From NCBI RefSeq assembly GCF_000004195.4, contig NC_030678.2, positions 153,923,547-153,987,546 of the forward strand: DNA of 64,000 bases, in the 5' to 3' direction. Shown here in pieces: positions 22,648 to 32,960 of this stretch. The stretch comes from Xenopus tropicalis. Its lineage: Eukaryota > Chordata > Amphibia > Anura > Pipidae. The notes under the pieces were generated by a model. It ran no database searches. It had not been told where the DNA came from and saw nothing but the letters and a program-made list of their open reading frames with translations. Position 1 is the stretch's first letter. The number at the start of each line of letters is the position of its first letter. The translations under genes were made by a program, and so were the position numbers.

Positions 22648-24343
22648 TAGGGGCACATTTACTAATCCACGAACGTCCGAAAAGCGTCCGAATGCATTTT
22701 TTTCGTAATTGATCAGTATTTTGCGATTTCTTCGTAAATTGTCGCGACTTTTTCGTAGCCGTTACAACTTTTTCATAAATTGACGCGACTTTTTCGTAGC
22801 GTTACAACTTGTGCGAATTGTTGCGACTTTTTCGTAGCCGTCGCGCCGAGTATGAAAGTTTCGGATTCATTCAAGTTTCAGTATCGTGACTTTCCTTGGG
22901 CCAGGTTGGAGCTGCAGAGAGCCATTGAGCCCTATGGGAGACTTTCCTTGGGCCGGGTTGGAGCTGCAGAGTGCCATTGAGCCCTATGGGAGACTTTCCT
23001 TGGGCCGGGTTGGAGCTGCATAGTGCCATTGAGCCCTATGGGAGACTTTCCTTGGGCCGGGTTGGAGCTGCAGAGTGCCATTGAGCCCTATGGGAGACTT
23101 TCCTTGGGCCGGGTTGGAGCTGCAGAGTGCCATTGAGCCCTATGGGAGACTTTCCTTGGGCCAGGTTGGAGCTGCAGAGTGCCATTGAGCCCTATGGGAG
23201 ACTTTCCTTGGGCCAGGTTGGAGCTGCAGAGTGCCATTGAGCCCTATGGGAGACTTTCCTTGGGACGGGTTGGAGCTGCAGAGTGCCATTGAGCCCTATG
23301 GGAGACTTTCCTTGGGCCAGGTTGGAGCTGCAGAGTGCCATTGAGCCCTATGGGAGGCTTTCCTTGGGCCAGGTTGGAGCTGCAGAGTGCCATTGAGCTC
23401 TATGGGAGAATTTCCTTGGGCCGGGTTGGAGCTGCAGAGTGCCATTGAGTCCTATGGGAGACTTTCCTTGGGCCGGGTTGGAGCTGCAGAGTGCCATTGA
23501 GCCCTATGGGAGACTTTCCTTGGGCCGGGTTGGAGCTGCAGAGTGCCATTGAGCCCTATGGGAGACTTTCCTTGGGCCGGGTTGGAGCTGCAGAGTGCCA
23601 TTGAGCCCTATGGGAGACTTTCCTTGGGCCGGGTTGGAGCTGCAGAGTGCCATTGAGCCGTATGGGAGACTTTCCTTGGGCCGGGTTGGAGCTGCAGAGT
23701 GCCATTGAGCCCTATGGGAGACTTTCCTTGGGCCGGGTTGGAGCTGCAGAGTGCCATTGAGCCCTATGGGAGGCTTTCCTTGGGCCGGGTTGGAGCTGCA
23801 GAGTGCCATTGAGCCCTATGGGAGGCTTTCCTTGGGCCGGGTTGGAGCTGCAGAGTGCCATTGAGCCCTATGGGAGACTTTCCTTGGGCCGGGTTGGAGC
23901 TGCAGAGTGCCATTGAGCCCTATGGGAGGCTTTCCTTGGGCCAGGTTGGAGCTGCAGAGTGCCATTGAGCCCTATGGGAGACTTTCCTTGGGCCAGGTTG
24001 GAGCTGCAGAGTGCCATTGAGCCCTATGGGAGACTTTCCTTGGGCCAGGTTGGAGCTGCAGAGTGCCATTGAGTCCTATGGGAGGCTTCCAAAATCATGC
24101 AAATTCTGAAAGTTTTGCCCGCCGTTTACAAGCGCTCAATACGAAAAAGTTGCGACAATATACGAGCAAATCGTAACGGCTACGAAAAAGTCGCGACAAT
24201 TCGCACAAGTCGTAACGGCTACGAAAAAGTCGTAACGGCGATGAAAAAAATCGCAAAAATACGAAAAAGTCACAAAGTTTGTTTCCAATCCGAATTTTTC
24301 TCATTCCCAATTCGGATTCGTGGATTAGTAAATGTGCCCCTTA
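22648..24343. mobile_element. Palindromic MITE carrying a 52-bp minisatellite
   Basis: The left end, AGGGGCACATTTACTAATCC, and the right end, GGATTAGTAAATGTGCCCCT, are perfect inverted repeats. The arms are rich in opposed GCGACTTTTTCGTAGCC and GGCTACGAAAAAGTCGC words. The 1.2-kb 52-bp array occupies the centre. Relatives without the array are at 28306-28546 and 30248-30781. Confidence 0.8.
22889..24084. repeat. 52-bp minisatellite, about 23 units
   Basis: The unit starts ACTTTCCTTGGGCCGGGTTG and contains GAGCTGCAGAGTGCCATTG. Unit starts fall exactly 52 bp apart over the positions checked (22889, 22941, 22993, 23045), and the last lies at 24085. Divergence is low, mostly G/A alternation in GGCCGGG versus GGCCAGG, so amplification is recent. 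Open frames through the array are products of the repeat. Confidence 0.95.
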
Positions 24344-24896
24344 GTGTTCTGGCCATTAAAGGGCACTTGTCACTGTAAAATTGGTTTCCCCAACAGGGGC
24401 ACAGGCTAAGAGAGTCCCTGCCTGCACTAAGCCACCCCCTTTCTCAGGGATAATGAAAGCAAAATGCAGAGATTTATTGCATTCCTCCCAACTGTCCTGA
24501 TTTTTGGGAGACAGTCCCTCTTTTAACAGCTCAGCTCTAAGTCCCGGATTATTACTGAAAAGTCCCTCATTTCCCGTTGATCTCCTGCACTGAACGCTAA
24601 CAAAGATACAAACTTAATTAAAAAGTAGCTTTTGGCAGCCGCACTATGTTCAGCATTTCTTTTTGTCCCTCTTTCCATTCTTCAAATGTGAGGAGGTATA
24701 AATATTATTGACCGTGTCAGTCTGTCAATTTAGTCCTGAAAATTGTATTTGGGAACAAGCAAACTGCTGGCTGTCCATGCGTTCGTCAAATCAGTTTACC
24801 TTTGCGCTGTTGGTTTCCTAGAGAATCTTACAGGCCAAGTAAGTCGGCTTCATTCAGGGCAGCATCTGTATAGCTGCATTTTTAAGGAAACATGTT
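24344..24896. other. Intergenic sequence, nothing recognised
   Basis: No supported gene or clearly bounded element. Confidence 0.45.
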
Positions 24897-25350
24897 ACAT
24901 ATAGTTACATAGTTACATAGTTACATAGGGTTGAAAAAAGACCATTGTCCATCAAGTTCAACCCAGCACACAACCTATACTAACCAATCTATACACTCAC
25001 ATACATAAACTATATATACAACCACTAGTACTAACTGTAGATATTAGTATCACAATAGCCCTGGATATTCTGCTTGTTCAAAAACTCATCCAGGCCCCTC
25101 TTAAAGGCATTAACAGAGTCTGCCATTACCACATCACTAGGAAGGGCATTCCCCAACCTCACTGCCCTCACCGTGAAAAACCCCCTACGCTGCTTCAAAT
25201 GGAAACTCCATTCCTCTAATCTATAGGGGTGACCTCTGGTGCGCTGATTGTTTTTATGGGAAAAAAGAACATCCCCCAACTGCCTATAATCCCCTCTAAT
25301 TTACTTGTACAGAGTAATCATGTCCCCTCGCAAGCGCGTAAATCAGAATA
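24897..25350 (-). mobile_element. CR1-like LINE, truncated 3' end with tail repeats
   Basis: On the minus strand the sequence encodes the C-terminal end of a non-LTR retrotransposon protein (about 25330 down to 25031). It has the typical RTRGHPYRLEE, RRGFFTVRAVRLGNALP and SVNAFKRGLD blocks. The frame is broken by an in-frame stop at 25301-25303, between LYK and IRGDYRQLG. The 3' untranslated region has one copy of the TCTATACACTCACATAC segment. The element ends in tandem 8-bp repeats (ATGTAACT), a hallmark of CR1-type LINEs. It is a dead fragment. Confidence 0.8.
25031..25330 (-). pseudogene. CR1-like ORF2 C-terminal fragment
   Basis: An open stretch of 82 codons from 25279 to 25031, extendable upstream through the stop at 25301-25303. 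It matches the C-terminal tail that follows the reverse transcriptase domain in CR1 LINEs. The domain itself is absent because the element is 5' truncated. Not a host gene. Confidence 0.75.
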
Positions 25351-25735
25351 AAAAAGCATAATTGAACAATTGAAATATAATTACTATTTCTGTGGCCTAT
25401 TCACAGGTCTGACTAAAGTAAAGACAATGGCCTCTGAATATCTTTATTCTGCCGCTTTGCCATTTGGCTGCCCAAGCATGGATGAAAGCAATCGCCTAAC
25501 AGTAGATGGGGGTTTAAGGTCATTCAAATTTCTGGATATTTTAGCAAGAACAGTGATGCCAGAGAGTAAATGTGCTACTGTTCAGTTTCAGACAGTAAGA
25601 AAAGTAAAAGGTATTTTCTAGGCAGTTCAGTGGCTAATTAAAATCACACCAATATTAAAAACATGATTTCCCCTTTCATTTTTATATACCTACAGCAATA
25701 TATAAAAGAAAGTCCAGTTGTTTTTGACTTATCAC
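25351..25735. other. Intergenic sequence, nothing recognised
   Basis: The 83-codon open frame at 25370-25621 resembles nothing I know and has no supporting context. Confidence 0.4.
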
Positions 25736-25812
25736 TACCTGTATGGGATCAATCCGGAAACCCATTATCCAGAAAGTTCTGAATTCTACATTTTAAAACT
25801 GATTTGCCTTAT

Positions 25813-26440
25813 CTCTGTAATAATAAAAAAGTACCTTGTACTTGATCCCAACTAAGATATAATTACCCCTTATTGGGGGCAGAACAGCCCTATTGGGGTT
25901 ATTTAATGGTTAAATGATCCCCTTTTCTCTGTAATAATAAAACAGTACCTGTACTTGATCCCAACTAAGATATAATTACCCCTTATTGGGGACAGAACAG
26001 CCTTATTGGGTTTATTTAATGGTTAAATGATTCCCTTTTCTCTGTAATAATAAAACAGTACCTGTACTTGATCCCAACTGAGATATAATTACCCCTTATT
26101 GGGGCAGAACAGCCCTATTGGGTATATTTAATGGTTAAATGATTCCCTTTTCTCTGTAATAATAAAACAGTACCTGTACTTGATCCCAACTAAGATATAA
26201 TTACCCCTTATTGGGGCAGAACAGCCCTATTGGGTTTATTTAATGGTTAAATGATTCCCTTTTCTCTGTAATAATAAAACAGTACCTGTGCTTGATCCCA
26301 ACTAAGATATAATTACCCCTTATTGGGGGCAGAACAGCCCTATTGGGTTTATTTAATGGTTAAATGATTCCCTTTTCTCTGTAATAATAAAACAATGTAC
26401 TTGTAAAACCTGTACTTGATCCCAGCAAAGATATCATTAA
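25813..26440. repeat. 112-114-bp tandem repeat, about 5.5 units
   Basis: The word CTCTGTAATAATAAAA recurs at 25813, 25927, 26040, 26152, 26264 and 26377, giving periods of 112-114 bp. Each unit also has GATCCCAACTAAGATATAAT and ACCCCTTATTGGGG. It is the inverse of the array at 35838-36300. Confidence 0.92.
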
Positions 26441-26857
26441 AGGGAAACGAAAGGTAAAGTCACTTGGGGGTGCCAAAATGTTAGGCACCCCCAAGTGACT
26501 TTAACCGCTTACCTCGTACCCCGGGCTGGTGCCCCTGTTGGGAGAAAACAGCACCAGCCCGGGGCACCTGGAGCGCAGCGCTTCCGTGTTCTGGCTTCCT
26601 CTTCCTGAATGCCAGCGGTGGGCGCATGCGCAGTAGAGTGAAAAGCCGACTTTAATGTTTAAGTTCGGCTTTTCTCTCTACTGCGCATGCGCGCGCAGCG
26701 AAACAAGAGGAAGGAAGCGCCTGCAGCTACCCCGGGCTGGTGCTGTTCCCTCCTCACAGGGGCACCAGCCCGGGGTAAAAGGTAGGTGGTCAAAGTCACT
26801 TGGGGGTGCCTAACATTTTGGCACCCCCAAGTGACTTTGACTTTCTTTTCCCTTTAA
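26437..26857. mobile_element. T2-type MITE nested in the 113-bp array
   Basis: TTAAAGGGAAACGAAAGG at one end and CTTTCTTTTCCCTTTAA at the other, within duplicated TTAA. The host unit GATATCATTAA resumes as TTAATCCTTAT, so the insertion point is exact. The arms are near-complementary (AAAGTCACTTGGGGGTGCC, CCCCGGGCTGGTGC, GCGCATGCGCAGTAGAG), so the element could fold into one long hairpin. It carries two GCGCATGCGC words at 26632-26641 and 26683-26692. Confidence 0.9.
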
Positions 26858-26965
26858 TCCTTATCAGGTGAAAAACACTCCTATAAGATTTATGCAATGG
26901 CTAAATGATCTTTAGTCAAGATAGAGATCCAGATTACAAAAAGACCCCTTATCCAAAAAACGCAA

Positions 26966-28050
26966 TTTCCACAAATGGCAGTCATTTATCAAAATATCTG
27001 AACTGAAAAAGCACGAATGAAAAAAGTCATCGAAAGTTACAAAAACACAACTTTTCCAGTTGTAAAAGATACAAAAGTTGTGGTTTAGTTAGGTTTAGTA
27101 ATAACTGTGATTAGAAAATTATTATCTTTAACAAGAGTAAAGAAAAAAAGGAAATCAACTAAAAATCAATTCTGCCCTGCATTTTTAACTAGTATCTAAC
27201 ATCTAAATCAGTCCACGTGAATTTCCGCAGACTTCTTTTGTGAACACTTTTGCCATTTACATTCATTTCTAATTTTAGCGTTTTCTAAGATTGCATTTTG
27301 AAACTATTTTGTACTAATGCCAGGCTTTTTGTCAGCCACCCTACGGTTAACTGTAGTGCACAGACAGGGTTGCTGACACTCTTGGCCTTCAACGAGAGCT
27401 GGAAAGCCAAGCCTGCTCAGAAACCACTACAACAGAAGATGAATGTAAATTGCAAAAGCCTCAGAGGATCACTCTGAATTAATTTATATCAATTAATATT
27501 TATATCGCCACTTTTAACAAAAGCTACTAGCAGGGCTGAGGGTGGTACCTCAATTCCTCTAATGTAGTAGAAATATCATTGCAATACAAATTGCAGTCAC
27601 TTTGGTGGTGGTGCAGGAACCCCTGGATACCTGGCATGGTATTACTATTTTGGTTTGAACCCTTTCTTCCACCACCAGTGCTTGGACAAATTGTTGAGGG
27701 GGTTGTGCTGAGGTGCAGTTCCAAATTATAAAAATAAACCATTCTTCAATTGCATTGTTCTGTGCTTTTCGGCTAATGGCACACAATGTCTTTTCTCCTT
27801 AAGAGGAGAATGCGGGCCACAACCAGCCCATGTGTGTAGTAAGTGAATTGACTGGCATTTGCCTGTCACTGCATACACCACTGTGCTGTTAGCACAAGGG
27901 GATTTAAAATGTATTGATGTAAACATATCCAGAGTCATCCTAAGCACTTTTGTATTTTACATTGTTTTTCTATTTTTCGTGGTTTCTGATAGATAGCAGT
28001 TTTTGTCTGCTAATGCTAGGCTTTTGGCTCAACAGTTCTCTCTGAAGGTC
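26966..28050. other. Intergenic sequence, nothing recognised
   Basis: AT-rich sequence. Short frames on the minus strand near 27.5-27.95 kb do not resemble known proteins. Confidence 0.45.
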
Positions 28051-28054
28051 ATTA

Positions 28055-28305
28055 ACCTTGGGGCACGGATCCCCAATCTTTCTTACTCGTGAGCCACAGT
28101 CAAATGTAAAAAGACTTGGAGAGCAACACAAGCACCATAAAAGGAGTTAATGGAGGGGCAAAGTTTGGCTATTATGGAGCCTCTATGCACGCTAACAGCT
28201 TACAGGGGCTTTATTTGGTAGTTTTTGCCCCCAAGTCAGGAATTCAAAAATAACTAGTTTGGGTGCACTGAGAGCAACATCCAAGGGGTTGGTGAGCCAC
28301 ATAGG
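28055..28305. repeat. Dispersed repeat with GGATCCCCAATCTTTCTTAC motif
   Basis: Contains TGAGCCACAGTCAAATGTAA, GAGAGCAACACAAGCACC and near the end GAGCAACATCCAAGGGGTTG. This arrangement is common in frog genomes. It is interrupted on the right by the palindromic element at 28306-28546. Confidence 0.5.
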
Positions 28306-28546
28306 GGCAGATTTACTAATCCACGAATCCGAATCCCGAAAGGGAAAAAATCGTATTGGAAAGTAAAATTTTGCGATTTTTTTTTTGTCGCCATTGCGAT
28401 TTTTTCGTATGGAGCGATAGTAAACGGCGGAAAAAACAATCTGATTTTTTCGCAACGGCGACGAAAAAGTCGCGTAAAATATACAAAAAAGTCGCGACGA
28501 AAAAACGCCTTCGGACCGTTCGTGGATTTGTAAATCTCCCCCATAG
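28306..28546. mobile_element. Short palindromic MITE
   Basis: Left GGGGCAGATTTACTAATCC and right TCGTGGATTTGTAAATCTCC are inverted. The interior has opposed TTTTTTCGTATGG and GACGAAAAAGTCGCG words. Same group as 22648-24343 and 30248-30781, but without a tandem array. Open frames on both strands here are palindrome by-products. Confidence 0.65.
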
Positions 28547-28933
28547 GGTGGAGATATTATACTTCCAGCCATGTGCTCTGGGGGGTAACTTTGATGCTGC
28601 ATTTAATCTACATGTTTGCAGGTTTATATGGATGAAACTGGTACAATATGTTTCCTGCCATTTGCTCCAGGGGCATTATGCATGGAATTGGTTCTGTATT
28701 TACGTATATTGTCATGTGTTCTGGTCTATTATACATAGAACTGGCCCTGGAATACTATCAGATGATCTACTAGTCAGATAAGGAACTATGCTGCAGGAAT
28801 GTTATTGCCTTCGTATTACATTCAGTGATGACAATAGATAAAAGAACAGGATCTAGTCAAATCAGAAGCATCCATTCCTCTCAGCAATGTGTTCAAGCTG
28901 TGACGAAGTCTTTTGATTATGGAATTAGCAATC
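28547..28933. other. Intergenic sequence, nothing recognised
   Basis: No supported gene or clearly bounded element. Confidence 0.4.
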
Positions 28934-29359
28934 TTAAAGGAACAGTAACATCAAAATATGAAAGCGTATTAAAGTAATTACAATATAATGTACTGTTACC
29001 CCGCACTGGTATAACTGGTGTGTTTGCCTCAGAAAGACTATTATAGTTTATATAAGTAAGCTGCTGTGTAGCCATGGGGGCAGCCATTTGAATGAGAAAA
29101 GGCACAGGTTACTTAGCAGATAACAGATAAAACACTATTGTATTCTACAGAGTTTATTTGTTATCTGCTATGTAACCTGTGCCTTTTCTCCTTTTTTCCA
29201 GCTTGAATGGCTGCCCCCATGGCTACACAGCAGCTTATTTATATAGACTATAGGAGCGTTCTGTAGCAAATACACCAGTTTTACCAGTGCAGGGCAACAG
29301 TACATTACATTTTAATTACTTTAAAACACTTTCATATTTTGGTGTTACTGTTCCTTTAA
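28934..29359. mobile_element. T2-type MITE
   Basis: Ends TTAAAGGAACAGTAACATC and GGTGTTACTGTTCCTTTAA at TTAA. The arms share GTAAGCTGCTGTGTAGCCAT and GCAGATAACAGATAAAAC with the elements at 18986 and 42932. Confidence 0.88.
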
Positions 29360-30247
29360 GAGTTCCCAGGTAACAGCTGTAAAAGTCTTTATGAGAAGGA
29401 AAGACCATCAAAGCTGAATTATTTCTGGCGTACAAATATATATGTGCTTTGTTATTGGACAGAATAATGTTATGTTGATTAAAGGAAAATTTGTAATAAA
29501 CTGTAATGGAACACTTTCTGTCTATGTCATATTCTATTGTAGCAGACAGATTTTTCATCTCCAGATCGCCAGGAACAGCTCACATTAAAGATAACATATC
29601 CACATATATATTGTTATAGAAATGTACCCACAAGACATGCAATAGCAGGAAATTTATTTTACAAGCACTGAAAGGAACAGTCAAGTTTTTCCTCCAAATA
29701 CTTATTAAATGTTCCTGGGAAGTGATGAAAAAAAATTGTCTGGGCCTACTGATTCATTTGTAATAAAAGGACTATATTCATATAGATGGTGGATCTTTTC
29801 TTCTGGGAGGCTAGGCTGCTGGAGCACATTCTCTTTATATCATTTAACAGTAGCTGATTGTATGGCTACCAATATGGAACAGACAGAAGTTTAGGAAGGT
29901 AGAAGTTTCTATAACTATGAAGGTTTTCATTTATCCAGGTCATGGTGTATCTAGTATAAGTAAATCTAGAGCAACTGGACTTGCTAAGTAATCAATGAAG
30001 ACGTTTCACTACTCGTACAATCTTGGTAAACCTATTACAGTAACCCCACAGCATTAACACCTCTGTGAGATTCAGGTGTCACCTCTCTGAAGAGTTACAA
30101 TGTGCCCTTGTAATTGGATAAGTGGAATTACATATTTCATGGAGTCCATATGCTGAGGACTTTCCATACCAGTCAGTTGAACTGGAGAAGCTGTGAGTAG
30201 TGAAACATCTTGAATAATTACTAAGTCCAGTTACTCTAGATTTATAC
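29360..30247. other. Intergenic sequence, nothing recognised
   Basis: No supported gene. The 61-codon frame at 29709-29894 has no recognisable features. Confidence 0.4.
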
Positions 30248-30781
30248 TAGGGGGCTGATTTACTAACCCACGAATCCGACCCGAATTGGAAAAGTTCCGA
30301 CTTGAAAACGAACATTTTGCGACTTTTTCGTATGTTTTGCGATTTTTTCGGATTCTTTACGAATTTTTCGTTACCAATACGATTTTTGCGTAAAAACGCG
30401 AGTTTTTCGTAGCCATTATGAAAGTTGCGTAAAATCTGGCGATTTTTCGTAGCGTTAAAACTTGCGCAAAAAGTTGCGCTTTTTTCGTAGCGTTAAAACT
30501 TACGCGAAACTTTGCACCTTTTAAGTTTTAACGCTACGAAAAATGCGCAACTTTTCGCGTAAGTTTTAACGCTACGAAAAATCGCAACTTTTTACGCAAC
30601 TTTCATAATGGCTACGAAAAACTCGCGTTTTTACGCAAAAATCGTATTGGTAACGAAAAATTCGTAAAGAATCCGAAAAAATCGCAAAAAATACGAAAAA
30701 ATCGCAAAATACCGATCATTACGAAAAAAACGCAATCGGACTCATTTCGACCCGTTCGTGGGTAAGTAAATCAGCCCCTAG
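30248..30781. mobile_element. Near-perfect palindromic MITE (about 534 bp)
   Basis: The left end, CTAGGGGGCTGATTTACTAA, and the right end, AAGTAAATCAGCCCCTAG, are inverted. Matching blocks continue almost to the centre near 30.52 kb: TTCGTTACCAATACGATTTT against AAAATCGTATTGGTAACGAA, and GCGTTAAAACTTACGCGAAA against TTTCGCGTAAGTTTTAACGC. It is CpG-rich for its AT content. No coding capacity. Confidence 0.85.
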
Positions 30782-31766
30782 ATATAGAAGGATATAGGTA
30801 TCACTCCTTGTATAGGACCTGACACCTCTATTCAGCAGTGCAGGCTTCAGCTACTATCTATTTAATTGTGTTAGGTTTTGGCTCAGATAACATTAGTAAC
30901 CAGTTTGTTTCTCAATTTAGAATTGTAAAACTTTGCAAATTTTTCAATAGCATACAGTGTGGTGTAATCAGCAGAAAACTTGGACTGAGCAGTTAACAGT
31001 ACCTCAGGGGGCACTCTTGTGGGGTTAGCAAATAGCCAATGGCAGAAACAGTTACATGCTCTTCTATGGCGCTTTTATTTTTTATACTATTCATGCTTTT
31101 TAAGGAACAGATAACAGTGATAGGTATATTGGGGGTTTCTGTGTTACGCTGGGGTCTAACAAATTTTGGTTCTTTAGCTGGAGTTACCTTTTAATAAACA
31201 AGTGTTCCAGATGGCCCTACTCAACAGAGCATACCATTTGAACATGAATATTAAAACAATTAGTGATTTATGATTAGTTGATGCCTGATCAATCAAGATA
31301 CAATGAATATGCTTCCCTTAACATCTGTACAATATTTGTATGATTTTTGGGGGGCTAATGACGCTTAAACAGAAGATGATGCTGAAATGAACCAGTGGTC
31401 TATTATCAGAATTCTCTTCGGAAACCTTTCACATTTAGGCAGACTTACTGTATAAAAGATTTACAGGAATCAAAATAAATTCTTTTTCCATCTGAGCCCT
31501 CTGGGACACAGACTGCTACTTCCAAGGAATTGAAGGTCAGGCTTTCATTCTGTATTAGAAGTGCTTGTTAACTTACATTTTAAAGTGGTGATTGAATATG
31601 ATTTACTGAACCTCAATGAAAAAGAACTGTTCTTTATCCTTATCTGAATGCTTAAGAATATAAAAAAAACAAGAAATAACAAGACCTCTTTGTTTATCTA
31701 AGTAGAGAATGTTTGTTTACTTCTGTCTAAACTTGGAGGAAATAATGCAGCACAATTCCATATACA
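30782..31766. other. Intergenic sequence, nothing recognised
   Basis: No supported gene or clearly bounded element. Confidence 0.4.
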
Positions 31767-31767
31767 G

Positions 31768-32098
31768 TTATAAAGATACTGGCTCCAGAAATTAAATAAT
31801 AACATTGTCTTTACATGATATTTATCATTTTGCCTTTGCTTTTACATTCCCTATCTGATCCCCCATGTTACTCTATGAGGGGGCTGCCGTTAGCATTAGA
31901 AGCTATAACCGACAGGCTGAGAAGGGACAGTCAGGTTGGCAAAACAGGTTGGCAAAATAGTCAGGTTGGCAAAACTTCAAGTAACACAAATACAAAAGCA
32001 GCCCTATTAGCCAAAAATGAAAAACATGACCTATAGGGAATTATTAATGTGCATTATTATATTGAAGGGTAGTTAATTAAGTGTCAGTATCACCTTAA
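31768..32098. mobile_element. T2-type MITE
   Basis: Left TTATAAAGATACTGGCTCC and right GTGTCAGTATCACCTTAA. The interior AGGCTGAGAAGGGACAGTCA is shared with 61132-61370. A local triplication of CAGGTTGGCAAAA lies at about 31932-31975 and is absent from the 61-kb copy. Confidence 0.75.
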
Positions 32099-32239
32099 CA
32101 CTGAATCAGAATTCACTCCTTGTTTTAAAAAAAGAGAAAAATATCATGTAATTATTTATCCAGAGTATTAAACAGCAACCTGCTGTAAATACAGCAACTA
32201 GATCAGTCTTGCAGACTCCCAGTGGTCTGGTTCAGATCC

Positions 32240-32750
32240 TTAAAGAGCAAGGAAAGGCTACTACTGTAGCCCTTAATATAGTGTAAACCCCCTTGCCTAT
32301 AGCAAATCGGCAACTTTATTTTTTTTAAATAATGGTCACTTCTCCCAAAAATTGCCTTGTAACTTAGCTGTATTTGCAGCCTGTCACGTCCGCCATCTTG
32401 GATTCCCCCGCTCCCACCCACCCCCCGCGGTGATCAAACACCCCCACTCACTCCCTGCAGCCCTTGCCTGCTCCTTCTGTGCTTCTGCCTCTGTGTCTGT
32501 GTGCTCGCTCACAGCCTGCTTCTCTCACTGAAAACGAGCAATGCGCCACCTACAGTGTCCTGGTCACACAGTCTGCGCAGGAGCTATGCATTATGGGAAT
32601 CCTCTTTACACAGCTCGGAAGATTCAGGATTCTCTTCCTGAATCTTCTGAACAGGTGAAATATGGGGAGACTTAAGGGCACTATTGAGAGAACTGAAGGT
32701 ATGCCTGCAGCTTGGGATTAACTCTTTACTAGCCTTTCCTTCTCCTTTAA
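32240..32750. mobile_element. T2-type MITE
   Basis: Begins TTAAAGAGCAAGGAAAGGCT and ends AGCCTTTCCTTCTCCTTTAA. The GC-richer centre includes CCGCCATCTTGGATTCCCCC and a short hairpin around AGATTCAGGATTCTC. Non-coding. Confidence 0.75.
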
Positions 32751-32960
32751 GCGGCCATAGATGGGCAGATTCAAGCTGCCTATTCGGTCCCTTCAGACAT
32801 CAGCTTATCTGCCCATGTATGGCCCCCGTCAGATGACCTATCTGATATATAGCCCAAAATTGCCCACATGTCTTGATGCAGTCCTCTCCCAAGGGCAAAA
32901 TCAGCCTGATACTGGCCAGCACAAGCCAGCAAGGTTTTCAGGTGTATGGCACCTCGACAT
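32751..32960. repeat. Dispersed repeat with GGCCATAGATGGGCAGATTC start
   Basis: Contains AGCTTATCTGCCCATGTATG and is related in its GGCCATAGATG-type terminus to other repeats in the window (22500, 35286, 51603). It abuts the preceding T2 MITE. Confidence 0.45.

Larger units (their letters stand above)
25736..26965. mobile_element. TATGGGA-type MITE carrying a 113-bp tandem array and a nested T2 MITE
   Basis: The left end is CTGTATGGGATCAATCCGG followed by CCCATTATCCAGAAAG. The right end has AAGACCCCTTATCC. Between them the internal unit is repeated about five times (25813-26440). The last unit is split by the T2 MITE at 26437-26857 and resumes with TTAATCCTTATCAGG. It is the same family as 3442-3780, which has a single unit. 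I recall published Xenopus work on tandem repeats riding on a MITE (Xmix); that name is not verified here. Confidence 0.8.

Noticed and set aside
23504..23809. 101-codon minus-strand frame with a repeating peptide
   Set aside because: It lies wholly in the 52-bp tandem array and simply cycles through its frames. No independent coding evidence.
28192..28781. Overlapping frames of 96-141 codons on both strands
   Set aside because: They coincide with the palindromic MITE at 28306-28546, whose inverted A/T-rich arms open frames by chance.
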